From Neobacillus mesonae (GTDB taxonomy: Bacteria; Bacillota; Bacilli; Paenibacillales; Paenibacillaceae), in contig JAMBOW010000017.1 in assembly GCA_023715865.1 (NCBI GenBank), positions 1 to 48,151 of the forward strand: 48,151 nt of DNA, in the 5' to 3' direction. The notes beneath the pieces are model-generated. The model was not told the DNA's origin. It was given only the letters and a program-made list of their open reading frames with translations, and ran no database searches. Below, piece by piece: positions 7,803 through 16,266 of the stretch. Numbering within the stretch: the first letter of the stretch is position 1; the number at the start of each line of letters is the position of its first letter. Made by a program: the position numbers and the translations under genes.

Positions 7803-8885
7803 ATGAACAAAAGGTTCGCAAAAGGTTTGCTGGTATTGATGCTGTCAATGGTATTGATCTTGGCAGGCTGCGGAAGTAAACAAGAACCAAAAGAGGCTGT
7901 TCAAGCTGCAGCTACAAAAGTTACTGAAATGACTTCTTACGAAATGAAAAGTACTGTTAAAATCGATAACCTCAGCATGAGCTCTGCCGAGAACTCCGAA
8001 GATATCGGAATGGCGCTTACAATGCTGAAGGATGCAGAACTTACAGTTGACGGTATTTTTCAAAATGATCCAATGCAGGCGGAATTCACAGTTGGCGTAG
8101 CGCTGAAGGGCGATATGGAGATGACTTTTAACATCCCTATGGTTATGACAACGGAGAAGCTGTACATTAAAGTACCTAACATTCCAATGCTTGCTCTGCC
8201 GGAAACGCTGGTGGGCAAATTTATCGAAATCGATATGAAACAGCTTGCTGAAGAAGAAGGCGTTGAGTGGAATCCAGCATCGATGGATGTAGCTAAATCT
8301 CAACAGCTGTCAAATGAAATTACTACAGCAATTCTTGGGGAGTTTGATCAAGCAACCTACTTCAAGAACCTTGAAAAAGGGGACATCACACTGCCTGAGG
8401 ATGTCGATGCTGATCAAATCGTTCAATTCACTGTAACGAATGACAATGTAAAAGAAGCGATTACTACGCTTGTAAATAATGCACTTCCTAAAGTGATTGA
8501 TATCATTGGTAAGGACGAATATAAAGAGATGTTCCAATTGACTGATGAGGATATTGCAACAGCGAAAGAAGAGATCAGCAACGCTGACCAAAGCCAAATG
8601 GCTGAAGATCTTGAAGAGCTCAAGCAATATCTGACGATCAACACATTTAACATCAACACAGCGATTAACAAAGATGATATCCCTGCCTATCAGGAAGCGG
8701 TTATCGACGTCGTGTTTAACGATCCAGATACAAGCGAGACCATTAACCTGGCACTTACAGGAACAAATCATTACACAAAAATCAACGAAACACCTGAATT
8801 CGTGATCGGTATCCCTTCCGGTGATAATGTAGTAACGATGGAAGAGTTCGAACAGATCATGGATGAGTTTTATTACAGCTATTAA
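7803..8885 (+). CDS. Secreted lipoprotein of unknown function (360 aa)
   Basis: The N-terminus MNKRFAKGLLVLMLSMVLILAGC is a lipoprotein signal with lipobox LAGC and lipidated Cys23, so the protein is anchored to the outer face of the membrane. The body begins with a segment on conditions of the type KVTEMTSYEMKSTVKID and alternates predicted beta strands with acidic helices. This recalls lipoproteins with a LolA/LppX-like half-barrel, but that is a loose comparison. I chose ATG 7803 because AAAGGGG at 7788-7794 is correctly spaced. An in-frame ATG at 7773 has no ribosome site and would put ten residues before the signal. The gene stands alone and ends in a strong bidirectional terminator. Confidence 0.85.
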   Translation: MNKRFAKGLLVLMLSMVLILAGCGSKQEPKEAVQAAATKVTEMTSYEMKSTVKIDNLSMSSAENSEDIGMALTMLKDAELTVDGIFQNDPMQAEFTVGVALKGDMEMTFNIPMVMTTEKLYIKVPNIPMLALPETLVGKFIEIDMKQLAEEEGVEWNPASMDVAKSQQLSNEITTAILGEFDQATYFKNLEKGDITLPEDVDADQIVQFTVTNDNVKEAITTLVNNALPKVIDIIGKDEYKEMFQLTDEDIATAKEEISNADQSQMAEDLEELKQYLTINTFNINTAINKDDIPAYQEAVIDVVFNDPDTSETINLALTGTNHYTKINETPEFVIGIPSGDNVVTMEEFEQIMDEFYYSY

Positions 8886-8908
8886 TACAAATTTTATCTT
8901 CATACAGA

Positions 8909-8938
8909 AGAAAACCCGTCAATTGACGGGTTTTCTTT
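8909..8938. terminator. Bidirectional terminator between convergent genes
   Basis: Perfect 12-bp palindrome AGAAAACCCGTC-AATT-GACGGGTTTTCT. It is T-rich on both strands and serves the lipoprotein gene (+) and the acetyltransferase (-). Confidence 0.9.
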
Positions 8939-8965
8939 ATTTCGCGTGCTGTACCATGGATACAT

Positions 8966-9526
8966 CTAGCTGTTATATTTATCATTTAATATCGCGTAAA
9001 TTTGGTGATCCTGCCATTGTCCAGCGATTTGAAGATATCCGCGGGCAACCCCTTCGGGCAGAAAGCCATTCTTCTCGAGCACGCGACGTGAGGCTTCATT
9101 GTGGGTGAGAATGGAAGCTTGCACCCGGTGAAGACCGAGTGAATGAAAGGCAAACTGAATGACAAGCCTGACAGCCCCGCTCATATAGCCTCTTCCCATA
9201 GAGTTAACATGCGTAAAATATCCTAAATCCGCGTATTGAGCCACTCCTCGCGCAATATTACTTAAACTGACTTGTCCTACTAGCTGATGGGTGTCCTTCT
9301 CGAAAACGCCAAAGTAATAGGCTTGATCCGTGTCAGCTTCTGCTTGTCTAGCTGTAATTCGTTTCTTTTGTTCCTCAAGTGTATAAAAATGATCGCCTCT
9401 GATCGGTTCGAAGGGTGCGTGATGCTCCTTGCTATCAAGGTACATGGACAGCAGGTTTTGAGCGTCATTCATTACATAATGTCTGAGGTAAATACCGCAC
9501 TCCATATCATTTAAAACCATAGTCAT
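8966..9526 (-). CDS. GNAT N-acetyltransferase, RimJ/RimL type
   Basis: A 186-residue acetyltransferase of the ribosomal-protein-Ser/Ala acetyltransferase subgroup. The pattern is YYFGVFEKDTHQLVGQVSL, then YADLGYF, then the acetyl-CoA loop MGRGYMSGAVRLV (about 110-122), then NEASRRVLEKNGF near the C-terminus (about 145-157). The substrate cannot be told from sequence; RimJ-like members acetylate protein N-termini or small amines. The ATG start lies 4 bases after the tadA stop with an AGAGG site inside the end of tadA, so the two are translationally linked in one operon. Confidence 0.9.
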   Translation of the reverse strand: MTMVLNDMECGIYLRHYVMNDAQNLLSMYLDSKEHHAPFEPIRGDHFYTLEEQKKRITARQAEADTDQAYYFGVFEKDTHQLVGQVSLSNIARGVAQYADLGYFTHVNSMGRGYMSGAVRLVIQFAFHSLGLHRVQASILTHNEASRRVLEKNGFLPEGVARGYLQIAGQWQDHQIYAILNDKYNS

Positions 9527-9530
9527 CTGC

Positions 9531-10046
9531 CTATTCCTCTTTCTGTGGAGTTCTCTTGCGGAGCTGTCTGAAGAATGAAGTCAACAGAGTTGAGCACTCC
9601 TCCTGTAATACGCCGCTGGTAATCTCCGTTTGATGATTAAAGCGGGATTCCTGTAGCAGATTCATGAGAGTGCCTGCGCAGCCTGCCTTGGGGTCTGTCG
9701 TTCCATAGATAACATGTGGAATGCGGGATTGAACGATGGCGCCTGCACACATAGGGCAGGGCTCAAGCGTGACGTATAGCTTGCAGTCGAGCAGTCTCCA
9801 GGCCTTTAGGTGTTCACTTGCCTGTTTAATGGCAATAATCTCAGCATGTGCGGTTGCATCATAATTAACCTCGCGAAGATTATAGCCCCGGCCAATAATT
9901 TCATTATCTTTTACAACAACAGCTCCTATGGGTACTTCACCCAAAGCTTCTGCTTTCAGAGCCTCGGAGATCGCTTCTCTCATCCAATATTCATCTGTGT
10001 ACAACGAATCTGTATCTAAGCCAGATTGTGGTCCATTTTCATTCAT
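9531..10046 (-). CDS. tadA: tRNA-specific adenosine deaminase TadA
   Basis: Deaminates A34 to inosine in the wobble position of tRNA-Arg(ACG), an essential reaction. The zinc and catalytic motifs are clear: HAE (TAHAEI) and PCPMC. The ORF is open to 10094, but ATG 10046 (MNENGPQSGLDTD) gives 171 residues, close to the family length of about 160. The upstream ATG has no ribosome site, and the chosen start has only a weak one (CAGGA, about 13 bases upstream), so the start is uncertain. It is first gene of an operon with the acetyltransferase at 8966. In Bacillus tadA sits next to the SRP RNA and dnaX; here they are 34 kb apart. Confidence 0.93.
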   Translation of the reverse strand: MNENGPQSGLDTDSLYTDEYWMREAISEALKAEALGEVPIGAVVVKDNEIIGRGYNLREVNYDATAHAEIIAIKQASEHLKAWRLLDCKLYVTLEPCPMCAGAIVQSRIPHVIYGTTDPKAGCAGTLMNLLQESRFNHQTEITSGVLQEECSTLLTSFFRQLRKRTPQKEE

Positions 10047-10110
10047 TTCAGGTAATCCTGCCTTTCTGCTTTCAATTATCCAACGAACAGACATTCTATT
10101 GTTAACATGT
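10047..10110. other. 5' region of tadA (open frame without start signals)
   Basis: The tadA frame stays open here on the - strand to 10094, but I see no ribosome site for the upstream ATG. Probably untranslated leader. Confidence 0.5.
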
Positions 10111-10204
10111 TGTGGGTAACTCTGTGGATAACTACGTAGTTGCTCACAGATTTATACACATGTTATCCAAAGGCCTGTGGATTTGTGCACAAATATGTGT
10201 ATGA
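10111..10204. promoter_or_regulatory. Cluster of DnaA-box-like 9-mers
   Basis: Relative to TTATCCACA (or TTATNCACA): 10111-10119 reads TTACCCACA on the - strand (1 mismatch); 10123-10131 TTATCCACA on - (perfect); 10152-10160 TTATACACA on + (fits TTATNCACA); 10163-10171 TTATCCAAA on + (1 mismatch); 10176-10184 AAATCCACA on - (2 mismatches); 10196-10204 TCATACACA on - (1 mismatch to TTATNCACA). Six sites in 94 bp lie between the divergent tadA and sensor kinase genes. This is likely a DnaA-binding region that titrates DnaA or regulates the flanking genes. Confidence 0.65.
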
Positions 10205-10437
10205 AATACTTCTGATAGGATGTTACTAAGTGGATAGACGTTCTATTTATTTTAGATTCAACTTGTAAATTTATCAATTGATTGGATATTCCCTGAAAAT
10301 TACTGCATAACTATGAAGTTCATTTCTTTTCAAATACACGTCTAGAAGGTATGATGGATTAGAATACATAAAGTCCTATGAAGTATGAATTTAAGTCACT
10401 TTTCGCCAGGATACGAGCCAAGAGGTGAGCAGTAGTC
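10205..10437. other. Spacer upstream of the sensor kinase
   Basis: AT-rich, no ORF with a ribosome site. The kinase promoter should lie here, but no -35/-10 pair is convincing. Confidence 0.45.
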
Positions 10438-12738
10438 TTGTCCATGAAAATAAAACTATCATTAGTAATGTCATTATCCGTCTTGATTATACTCGGGCTC
10501 AATATTGCCTTAAGCTACTATACGACCCAGGAAAATTTACAGCAGGACAGCGAGAAACGGGCGGTTTCCGCGGCTAAGCAAATTGCACTTGCTGTAGAGC
10601 AGAATCAAAATAGTACGGATTCTATCAAGAAACAAATAGCAAAAAATCTATGGTTAGCATCCATCATCATAGCAGATCGGCTGGATCCCGATATTAAAAA
10701 TGTAACAATCGAACAGCTGAATGAGCTGAGTGAAGAAGCGGGAGTTACGGATATCTCCCTCATGATCCAAACAGAGGATGATATCATTGTAAGCAAGTCT
10801 TCAGATCCGAATGAAATAGGCTTATCGACAAAGAAAATGACGTATTGGTATGAAGCATTTAAACAGCTGTTTGCCATTAAACAGGCGACGGTACCTCAAG
10901 GTGTTACATTTGACCATTTTTGGTCTGATGGTTTCGAATATGCGACCTCTGATCCGGATAATATCAATATTTGGGGATACTATCATGATGGGGAGCGCAA
11001 CTATATTATTAATCCCTTCCTAAATGCCAATCAGGTTGAGGACTATGTGGTGTTTTCCAGTCCGGATGGAATGCTTGAGAAAGTGAAGGATGTGAACCCT
11101 TCCATTCTCTCGATTACAGGTATTAATCCCTCTACCTTTGGACAGCCTTCAATGGCCCAGGATGGAACTGACGAGCTGAATTACAAATTTGGCACAAGGC
11201 CAATTAAGTTTGGTTCCTATGAATATGGTCAGATTGAAGAAGACAAGGCTGCCATTAATAAAGCGATTGAAACCGGAAATAATGTGTCTTATGTAGCAAA
11301 AGTGGATAATAAAAAAGTACTTAAGAATATGATTCCAATCCCTAGTCCTTCGGAAGGTTCGTATATCATTAGCATTATTACAGATTACGAGGAGATTGAA
11401 GGGGTTATTACAGAACAGCTTGTAAGCCATATTGCGGTATCGCTCGTTCTTTTGGAGATTGTCATTTTCGGCAGCTACTTGCTGGCTTCTGCTTATACTA
11501 AGCCGATTCAAATTGTGCTTTCTAAAGTGAACGAGGTGGCAGACGGTCATTTTCATCTGGGTGTACCGCTGAAGCGTAATGATGAGCTGGGACAATTATC
11601 AAATGGGATTAACGCCATGATACGGAATCTTGGTCATTATACGAATCGGCTTAAGCAGATGTATGAGGAAAATCGTGCTGTCAAAGAGCACCTGGAATCT
11701 GTCATCAACCAGACGGCTGATGCGATTCATATTATGGATGAGAACAGCAACATTATTCAGGTCAACCGGGCCTTTGAACAATTGTATGGCTGGTCAAGCC
11801 AGGAGATTGTCGGCAGGCCGCTCAGCAATGTTCCGATCGAGCTAGTGGAGGAAGAGGAGGAGCAGCTGCAGAATCTTCAACGCGGTCAGGCTATTCCAAA
11901 CTATGAATCTTACCGTTTAGCTAAGGATGGAAGTAAAATAGAAGTCAGTGTAAGTACTGCACCTATTAGAGATAATGAAGGAGAGATTACCGGTTTTATT
12001 AGTATTTCAAGAGATATAACTGGGCGCAAGCGGATGGAAGAAATGCTTCGTAGATCAGAGAAGCTGACGACAGTCGGACAGCTAGCAGCAGGAGTCGCTC
12101 ATGAGATCCGCAACCCGCTGACGACGCTTCGAGGATTTATTCAGCTGCAGCAGCAGACTCACAAGCTGAACCCAAGGCATATTGATCTCATGCTGTCAGA
12201 ACTAGACCGAATCAATCTGATCGTAGGAGAGTTTCTTATTCTGGCTAAGCCTCAGGCTGTTAGCTTTCAGCAGAAGGACGTCCGTTTCATCATGGGAGAT
12301 GTGATATCCCTATTGGACAGTCAGGCCCATATGTACGGCATAGAATTCGTCATTGAAGCTGAAGGGCAGTCCATCGTGCATTGCGGTGAAAATCAATTAA
12401 AACAGGTATTTATTAATATCCTTAAAAATGGGATGGAGGCTATGCCAGAGGGGGGCACCATCCATATTAATATCTCACATGCTCCGGATAAACAGATTCA
12501 GATTAAGATTAAGGATCAGGGTGTCGGGATTCCTGAAGAAATTATGCATAAGCTTGGCGAACCGTTCTTTACAAATAAAGAATCAGGAACGGGACTTGGT
12601 CTCATGGTGAGCCAGCGGCTGATTCAAGCCCATAGAGGAACGATGGAGATCGAAAGTGAAAAGGGTAAGGGGACAACCGTCATCATTCTTTTGCCAGAGG
12701 TAACAAGTGATGACGAATCCTCTCCAACAGAAGGATAG
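10438..12738 (+). CDS. Membrane sensor histidine kinase with HAMP and PAS domains (sporulation-kinase like)
   Basis: A 766-residue kinase. In order: transmembrane helix (about 5-27), a large extracytoplasmic sensor (about 30-325), second helix (about 332-354), HAMP (355-408), PAS (about 418-530), HisKA with the phosphorylated His555 in VAHEIRNPL, and a HATPase with N box NILKNGMEAM (about 660-669), DQGVGIPE and GTGLGL. The HisKA segment LTTLRGFIQLQQQT..LMLSELDRINLIVGEFLILAKPQ closely resembles the Spo0F-directed kinases (KinA, KinB, KinE) of Bacillus. There is no response regulator beside it, which fits an orphan phosphorelay kinase; spo0F lies 26 kb away in this window. The TTG start at 10438 has AGAGGTGAG upstream; ATG 10444 is the alternative. 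It is probably co-transcribed with the next gene (30-base gap). Confidence 0.93.
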   Translation: MSMKIKLSLVMSLSVLIILGLNIALSYYTTQENLQQDSEKRAVSAAKQIALAVEQNQNSTDSIKKQIAKNLWLASIIIADRLDPDIKNVTIEQLNELSEEAGVTDISLMIQTEDDIIVSKSSDPNEIGLSTKKMTYWYEAFKQLFAIKQATVPQGVTFDHFWSDGFEYATSDPDNINIWGYYHDGERNYIINPFLNANQVEDYVVFSSPDGMLEKVKDVNPSILSITGINPSTFGQPSMAQDGTDELNYKFGTRPIKFGSYEYGQIEEDKAAINKAIETGNNVSYVAKVDNKKVLKNMIPIPSPSEGSYIISIITDYEEIEGVITEQLVSHIAVSLVLLEIVIFGSYLLASAYTKPIQIVLSKVNEVADGHFHLGVPLKRNDELGQLSNGINAMIRNLGHYTNRLKQMYEENRAVKEHLESVINQTADAIHIMDENSNIIQVNRAFEQLYGWSSQEIVGRPLSNVPIELVEEEEEQLQNLQRGQAIPNYESYRLAKDGSKIEVSVSTAPIRDNEGEITGFISISRDITGRKRMEEMLRRSEKLTTVGQLAAGVAHEIRNPLTTLRGFIQLQQQTHKLNPRHIDLMLSELDRINLIVGEFLILAKPQAVSFQQKDVRFIMGDVISLLDSQAHMYGIEFVIEAEGQSIVHCGENQLKQVFINILKNGMEAMPEGGTIHINISHAPDKQIQIKIKDQGVGIPEEIMHKLGEPFFTNKESGTGLGLMVSQRLIQAHRGTMEIESEKGKGTTVIILLPEVTSDDESSPTEG

Positions 12739-12768
12739 AAGCATGGCAACTTTTTAAATGTTAGGTGT

Positions 12769-13479
12769 GTGAACGAATTGCGAATCAATAAATTTATAAG
12801 CGAGACTGGTTATTGCTCCCGAAGAGAGGCAGACAAGCTCGTAGACAGCGGAAGGGTAACCATCAACGGTGTTGTAGCTGCTCTGGGCAGCCAAGCTGAA
12901 GAAGGCGACGAGGTGCTTGTTGATGGAAAGCCGCTTCGGGAAAAAGGAAATACGGTATATATCGCTCTAAATAAACCCGTTGGAATAACAAGCACGACCG
13001 AACAGCATGTGCAGGGGAATATTGTCGACTTTGTAGGTCATAAAGAACGTGTTTTTCCCATCGGCCGGCTTGATAAGGATTCAGAAGGCTTGATTTTATT
13101 AACGAACGACGGAGACATCGTGAATAAGATTTTACGTGCAGAAGGGAAGCATGAGAAAGAATACATTGTTACGGTGAACAGACCGGTTACAGAGTCCTTC
13201 CTTAAAGGAATGGCCAGCGGAGTAAAAATTTTAGGGGAACGCACTTTACCTTGTACTGTAACAAGGATTTCGGAAAAAACATTCCGCATTATTTTGACCG
13301 AAGGAAAGAATCGGCAAATTCGGCGGATGTGCAGTGCGTTTGGTTATGAAGTTCGAAAGCTGAAGCGTATTCGAATCATGAATGTTCATTTAGGATCTCT
13401 TTCGGTCGGAACTTGGCGTGAACTCACTGCCGGAGAAAAGGTTGAGTTAGGGCGCTTGCTGAATTACAAGCTGCTCTAA
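12769..13479 (+). CDS. rluF: Pseudouridine synthase of the RsuA/RluF family
   Basis: Isomerises a uridine in rRNA (RluF acts on 23S U2604). The 236-residue protein has an N-terminal S4 RNA-binding domain (about 3-60, RINKFISETGYCSRREADKLV), then the catalytic motif GRLDKDSEGL with Asp102, and the RQIRRM motif near residue 183. Length and S4 domain fit RluF, but RsuA, RluB and RluE are close relatives, so the target base is not certain. The GTG start at 12769 has a modest AGGTG site. It follows the kinase gene with no terminator between. Confidence 0.85.
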   Translation: MNELRINKFISETGYCSRREADKLVDSGRVTINGVVAALGSQAEEGDEVLVDGKPLREKGNTVYIALNKPVGITSTTEQHVQGNIVDFVGHKERVFPIGRLDKDSEGLILLTNDGDIVNKILRAEGKHEKEYIVTVNRPVTESFLKGMASGVKILGERTLPCTVTRISEKTFRIILTEGKNRQIRRMCSAFGYEVRKLKRIRIMNVHLGSLSVGTWRELTAGEKVELGRLLNYKLL

Positions 13480-13550
13480 CTTACGCTTTGCAAAAAGCGT
13501 CGGCAAACAAGCCAAACATATAAGTCAGAACAATTCCTCACATTAAGAAC

Positions 13551-13594
13551 AAAGAAGCCTCCAATCCCACTGAAGTAAGGTTGGAGGCTTCTTT
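13551..13594. terminator. Bidirectional terminator between rluF and motB
   Basis: A perfect 14-bp stem AAAGAAGCCTCCAA / TTGGAGGCTTCTTT with a 16-base loop. The genes on either side converge on it. Confidence 0.88.
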
Positions 13595-13628
13595 GCGCTA
13601 TCTGTATGAAACAAGTTGATCAAGCTGC

Positions 13629-14423
13629 CTACTCTACACTCATTGTGCTGGAGCCGGTGGAATATTTCCGAATAATCGATATTTCCACACGTCTGTTCTG
13701 AGCACGTCCCTCTGGTGTGTCGTTAGAGGCAACAGGATGGTATTCACCATACCCGCTTGGCGTAAATTTAGAAGGATCAAGATTTCCATTCAAGAGCATA
13801 ATTTTTAAAAAGTTTAGAGCACGGTCACTGCTAAGATCCCAGTTATCATTATATTGTGCATTGTTGATAGGCATATTATCTGTATGACCGGTAACAATGA
13901 CATCATAGTCAGGGAATTGCTGGAGCATGCGGGATATGTTTTTGGCTAAAATCCGCGCGTCCGGCTTAACGACTGCATCACCTGAAGCGAAGAGAGCATT
14001 GTCAGCTATCGTAATCATCAGCTGTGATTGATTCAGCTTTGTTTCGAGCTGATCCGTCAAACCATTTTGGTTGATATATTGATCCAACTGCTTCTTCAGC
14101 TTCTCAAGCTCCTCCTGCTCCTGTTTGGCTAATGCCGCTTCTTCCGAGTTTTCTGGGTTCTTTGGCGGCGTTGTTTCGTTACCAAGATCCATACTTGGAT
14201 CTGTAGGGAAAGCGGATTTGTTATCCAAGACGCCGGTACCACCATTTAAGGCGCTGCTCAGCGCACTGGCCATCTGTTCAAATTTTTGAGCATCAATCGA
14301 GCTCATAGAGAACAAAGTGATGAACAAGGCAAGAAGCAGCGTCATGAGGTCAGAATAGGGCAGCAGCCAGCTTTCGTCTACATGCTCTTCATGATCTTCG
14401 TGTCTTTTCTTACTCTTTTTCAC
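13629..14423 (-). CDS. motB: Flagellar stator protein MotB
   Basis: Anchors the flagellar stator to peptidoglycan and forms the ion channel with MotA. From GTG 14423 the product has 264 residues: a basic N-terminus (KKSKKRHEDHEEH), one membrane helix with the ion-binding Asp in PYSDLMTLLLALF (about residue 24), a plug/linker rich in Glu, Lys and Gln, and an OmpA-type peptidoglycan-binding domain (about 140-250, VTGHTDNMPI and AQNRRVEI). The GTG start fits AAGGAGG 9 bases upstream. An in-frame ATG at 14456 lies before that site and would overlap motA by 47 bases. With the chosen start motA and motB overlap by 14 bases. Confidence 0.95.
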   Translation of the reverse strand: MKKSKKRHEDHEEHVDESWLLPYSDLMTLLLALFITLFSMSSIDAQKFEQMASALSSALNGGTGVLDNKSAFPTDPSMDLGNETTPPKNPENSEEAALAKQEQEELEKLKKQLDQYINQNGLTDQLETKLNQSQLMITIADNALFASGDAVVKPDARILAKNISRMLQQFPDYDVIVTGHTDNMPINNAQYNDNWDLSSDRALNFLKIMLLNGNLDPSKFTPSGYGEYHPVASNDTPEGRAQNRRVEISIIRKYSTGSSTMSVE

Positions 14424-15210
14424 CTGTGCTTCCCTCCTTGCTTGCAAGCTCAGCACGTTCGCGCGGAGTCAGGAATACGGACAGCTTCTGATTAATAGCA
14501 ATGGTTGATACGCCGGATTGGATGGAGAGCAGGCCTTCAACCATCATTAGTTTAATTTCGACTTCCTTCTTCGATATGCGCTTGAGTTTATTTGCAATAG
14601 GATGCCAGAGTACATATCCTGTGAATATACCAAGCAAAGTTGCAATAAATGCTGCTGCAATAGCATGAGCCAGCTTGTCCATATCACTCAGATCTCCGAG
14701 TGCAGCGATGAGACCAACAACGGCACCAAGGACACCTAGTGTAGGAGCGTACATGCCCATTTGGGAGAAGATCAGTGCGCCGGTCTTGTGGCGTTCTTCA
14801 GTTGCATGAATATCTTCCATTAAAACGTCACTGACAAATTCCTGATCGTTACCGTCAATAATCATCCTCATTCCACTGCGCAAAAAGTCATCATTGATCT
14901 CATCAACCTTGGCTTCAAGCGCAAGGAGACCTTCGCGGCGGGTAATCGATGCCCATTCGGAGAACATACTGATCAGTGTAACTTTGTCGATCAGCTTTGT
15001 TTTAGTAAAGACGATCTTAAACAACTGAGGTATTTTTTTTACCTCTGACATAGGAAATGCCATAAAGATGGTAGCCATCGTACCACCGAAAATAATCAGG
15101 TAAGCTGCAGGGTTATTTACCAAATTAATGAGTGGGGCACCCTTAAAGATCATACCTACAATTAGGGAGACTAAGCCTAATATCAGTCCAATAACTGTTG
15201 AAATTTCCAT
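14410..15210 (-). CDS. motA: Flagellar stator protein MotA
   Basis: Membrane channel subunit whose cytoplasmic loop pushes on the flagellar rotor. About 266 residues with four membrane helices: two near the N-terminus (about 4-24 and 34-54), a cytoplasmic region with charged residues (about 60-145), then two more helices (MGMYAPTLGVLGAVVGLIAAL and AIAAAFIATLLGIFTGYVLW). The ATG at 15210 (MEISTVIG) is 6 bases from GAGG; upstream in-frame ATGs lie in or before that site. It is the first gene of the motAB operon. The ion used (H+ or Na+) cannot be read safely from sequence. Confidence 0.95.
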   Translation of the reverse strand: MEISTVIGLILGLVSLIVGMIFKGAPLINLVNNPAAYLIIFGGTMATIFMAFPMSEVKKIPQLFKIVFTKTKLIDKVTLISMFSEWASITRREGLLALEAKVDEINDDFLRSGMRMIIDGNDQEFVSDVLMEDIHATEERHKTGALIFSQMGMYAPTLGVLGAVVGLIAALGDLSDMDKLAHAIAAAFIATLLGIFTGYVLWHPIANKLKRISKKEVEIKLMMVEGLLSIQSGVSTIAINQKLSVFLTPRERAELASKEGSTGEKE

Positions 15211-15315
15211 CATACACCTCATCCATGAGATTTAATCTGAATCCTTTCAAGATATCCCTTTGATTTATAATATTTATCGACACGTTATTCATTTTTGTGA
15301 AGGGCTAATTTCCGG

Positions 15316-15321
15316 TATAAT
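15316..15321 (+). promoter_or_regulatory. Probable -10 element of the gene at 15357
   Basis: A perfect TATAAT at 15316-15321 within TCCGGTATAATAG. The -35 is weak (TTGTGA at 15295-15300, 15-base spacer). Confidence 0.45.
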
Positions 15322-15356
15322 AGAAACACGATACTAAAAATGGAGTGAACACACGT

Positions 15357-15650
15357 ATGGGTGTAAAACATGGACGCGAGTACAGTGACATTTTAGAAGA
15401 TTTGATCAAGGCTATTGCAAAAATTCCAGACCGATATACCTTTTTCGAAATGGAAGAGGAGGATTGGGAACGTCTTGGTCCAGCGGATCGACAAGAGGTG
15501 GACGAGGCATTGGCTGAAGACCTGTTTTACGCACTGGGGTCAGAATCGACGATTACAGTTGGCAGCGGAGTCGTCATTCATGATAAGGAGATCCATCGTT
15601 TGAATATTTTGATTGGCGAGGATGAACTAGATTTCGTCTCCCTTATTTAG
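15357..15650 (+). CDS. Conserved-looking small acidic protein (97 aa), unknown function
   Basis: I do not recognise a family. The product starts MGVKHGREYSDILEDLIKAIAKIP and is rich in Asp and Glu. It has an amphipathic helical first half (EEDWERLGPADRQEVDEALAEDLFYALG) and a second half of short strands (STITVGSGVVIHDKEIHRLNILI). There is no membrane segment. ATG 15357 is placed 9 bases after GGAGTG; a GTG at 15345 overlaps that site and is less likely. The gene has its own TATAAT element and a single-gene layout. Confidence 0.75.
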   Translation: MGVKHGREYSDILEDLIKAIAKIPDRYTFFEMEEEDWERLGPADRQEVDEALAEDLFYALGSESTITVGSGVVIHDKEIHRLNILIGEDELDFVSLI

Positions 15651-15705
15651 GGCTTTTGGAGAACTGGAATTAAGATCGCTTACATGATAAGATGGAACAC
15701 GATAA

Positions 15706-15736
15706 GCCGTTCGGAAGCGAACGGTTCCTTATTTTA
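15706..15736 (+). terminator. Weak terminator after the 97-aa gene
   Basis: CCGTTCG (15707-15713) / CGAACGG (15718-15724) with loop GAAG, then TTCCTTATTTT. The T-tract is interrupted. Confidence 0.5.
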
Positions 15737-15938
15737 AGGTATCAGCCAATACTAAAGACAGATATAATGCACCTAAACCTATGGTTCTGATATTCTTAGC
15801 AAAAATGCTGCTTAATTGCGGTCTTTCTTCGACTTACAGATCGTATTATGAAGTGAGAAGCGCGCCTTCTGGCATTGGGCATTACTTGTATTTACATGAG
15901 GCATCGGGCATGCTTGATGTGGGTACGTCTTATCAAGG
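15737..15938. other. Spacer upstream of the pterin dehydratase gene
   Basis: An open frame in phase with the downstream gene extends back to 15875, but it has no ribosome site and does not resemble the family N-terminus. I see no RNA gene or clear promoter. Confidence 0.45.
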
Positions 15939-15955
15939 GAGGTTGGAGTGAAACG

Positions 15956-16252
15956 ATGGTCTTTACACAGGAAGAGGTAGAAGCTCATCTTGATAAACTT
16001 GAAGGCTGGGAGTACGAAGAGGGGCGCTGGATCGTCCGTAAATTTACGTTTACCAGCTTCATGAAGGGAATTGCATTTGTTGATGAGGTTGGCTTGATTT
16101 CAGAGGCATTTAATCATCACCCTTTTATCACCATCGATCATAAAGTGGTGACGCTTCGGCTCACTTCTTGGGATGATGGGGGTATTACGGCAATCGATAT
16201 CAAAGAAGCACAACAATATAATGAGGCTTATGATAGAATGATGCAGAATTAA
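15956..16252 (+). CDS. 4a-hydroxytetrahydrobiopterin dehydratase (pterin-4a-carbinolamine dehydratase)
   Basis: Dehydrates 4a-hydroxytetrahydrobiopterin during recycling of the pterin cofactor of aromatic amino acid hydroxylases. The 98-residue product has the family size. The active-site motif is EAFNHHPFITIDHKVVTLRL (about 56-75), with the paired histidines and the later His, and then TSWDDGGITAIDI. ATG 15956 follows GGAGG/GGAG at 15939-15948. No pterin-dependent hydroxylase is in the window, so the partner is unknown; orphan members of this family are common in bacteria and may have other roles, for example with molybdopterin-like cofactors. Confidence 0.93.
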   Translation: MVFTQEEVEAHLDKLEGWEYEEGRWIVRKFTFTSFMKGIAFVDEVGLISEAFNHHPFITIDHKVVTLRLTSWDDGGITAIDIKEAQQYNEAYDRMMQN

Positions 16253-16266
16253 AAATGATAAATAAC

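Noticed and set aside
10330..10380. SigH-like element upstream of the sensor kinase
   Set aside because: GAAGGTATG and AGAAT are too close together to fit the spacing of a SigH promoter.
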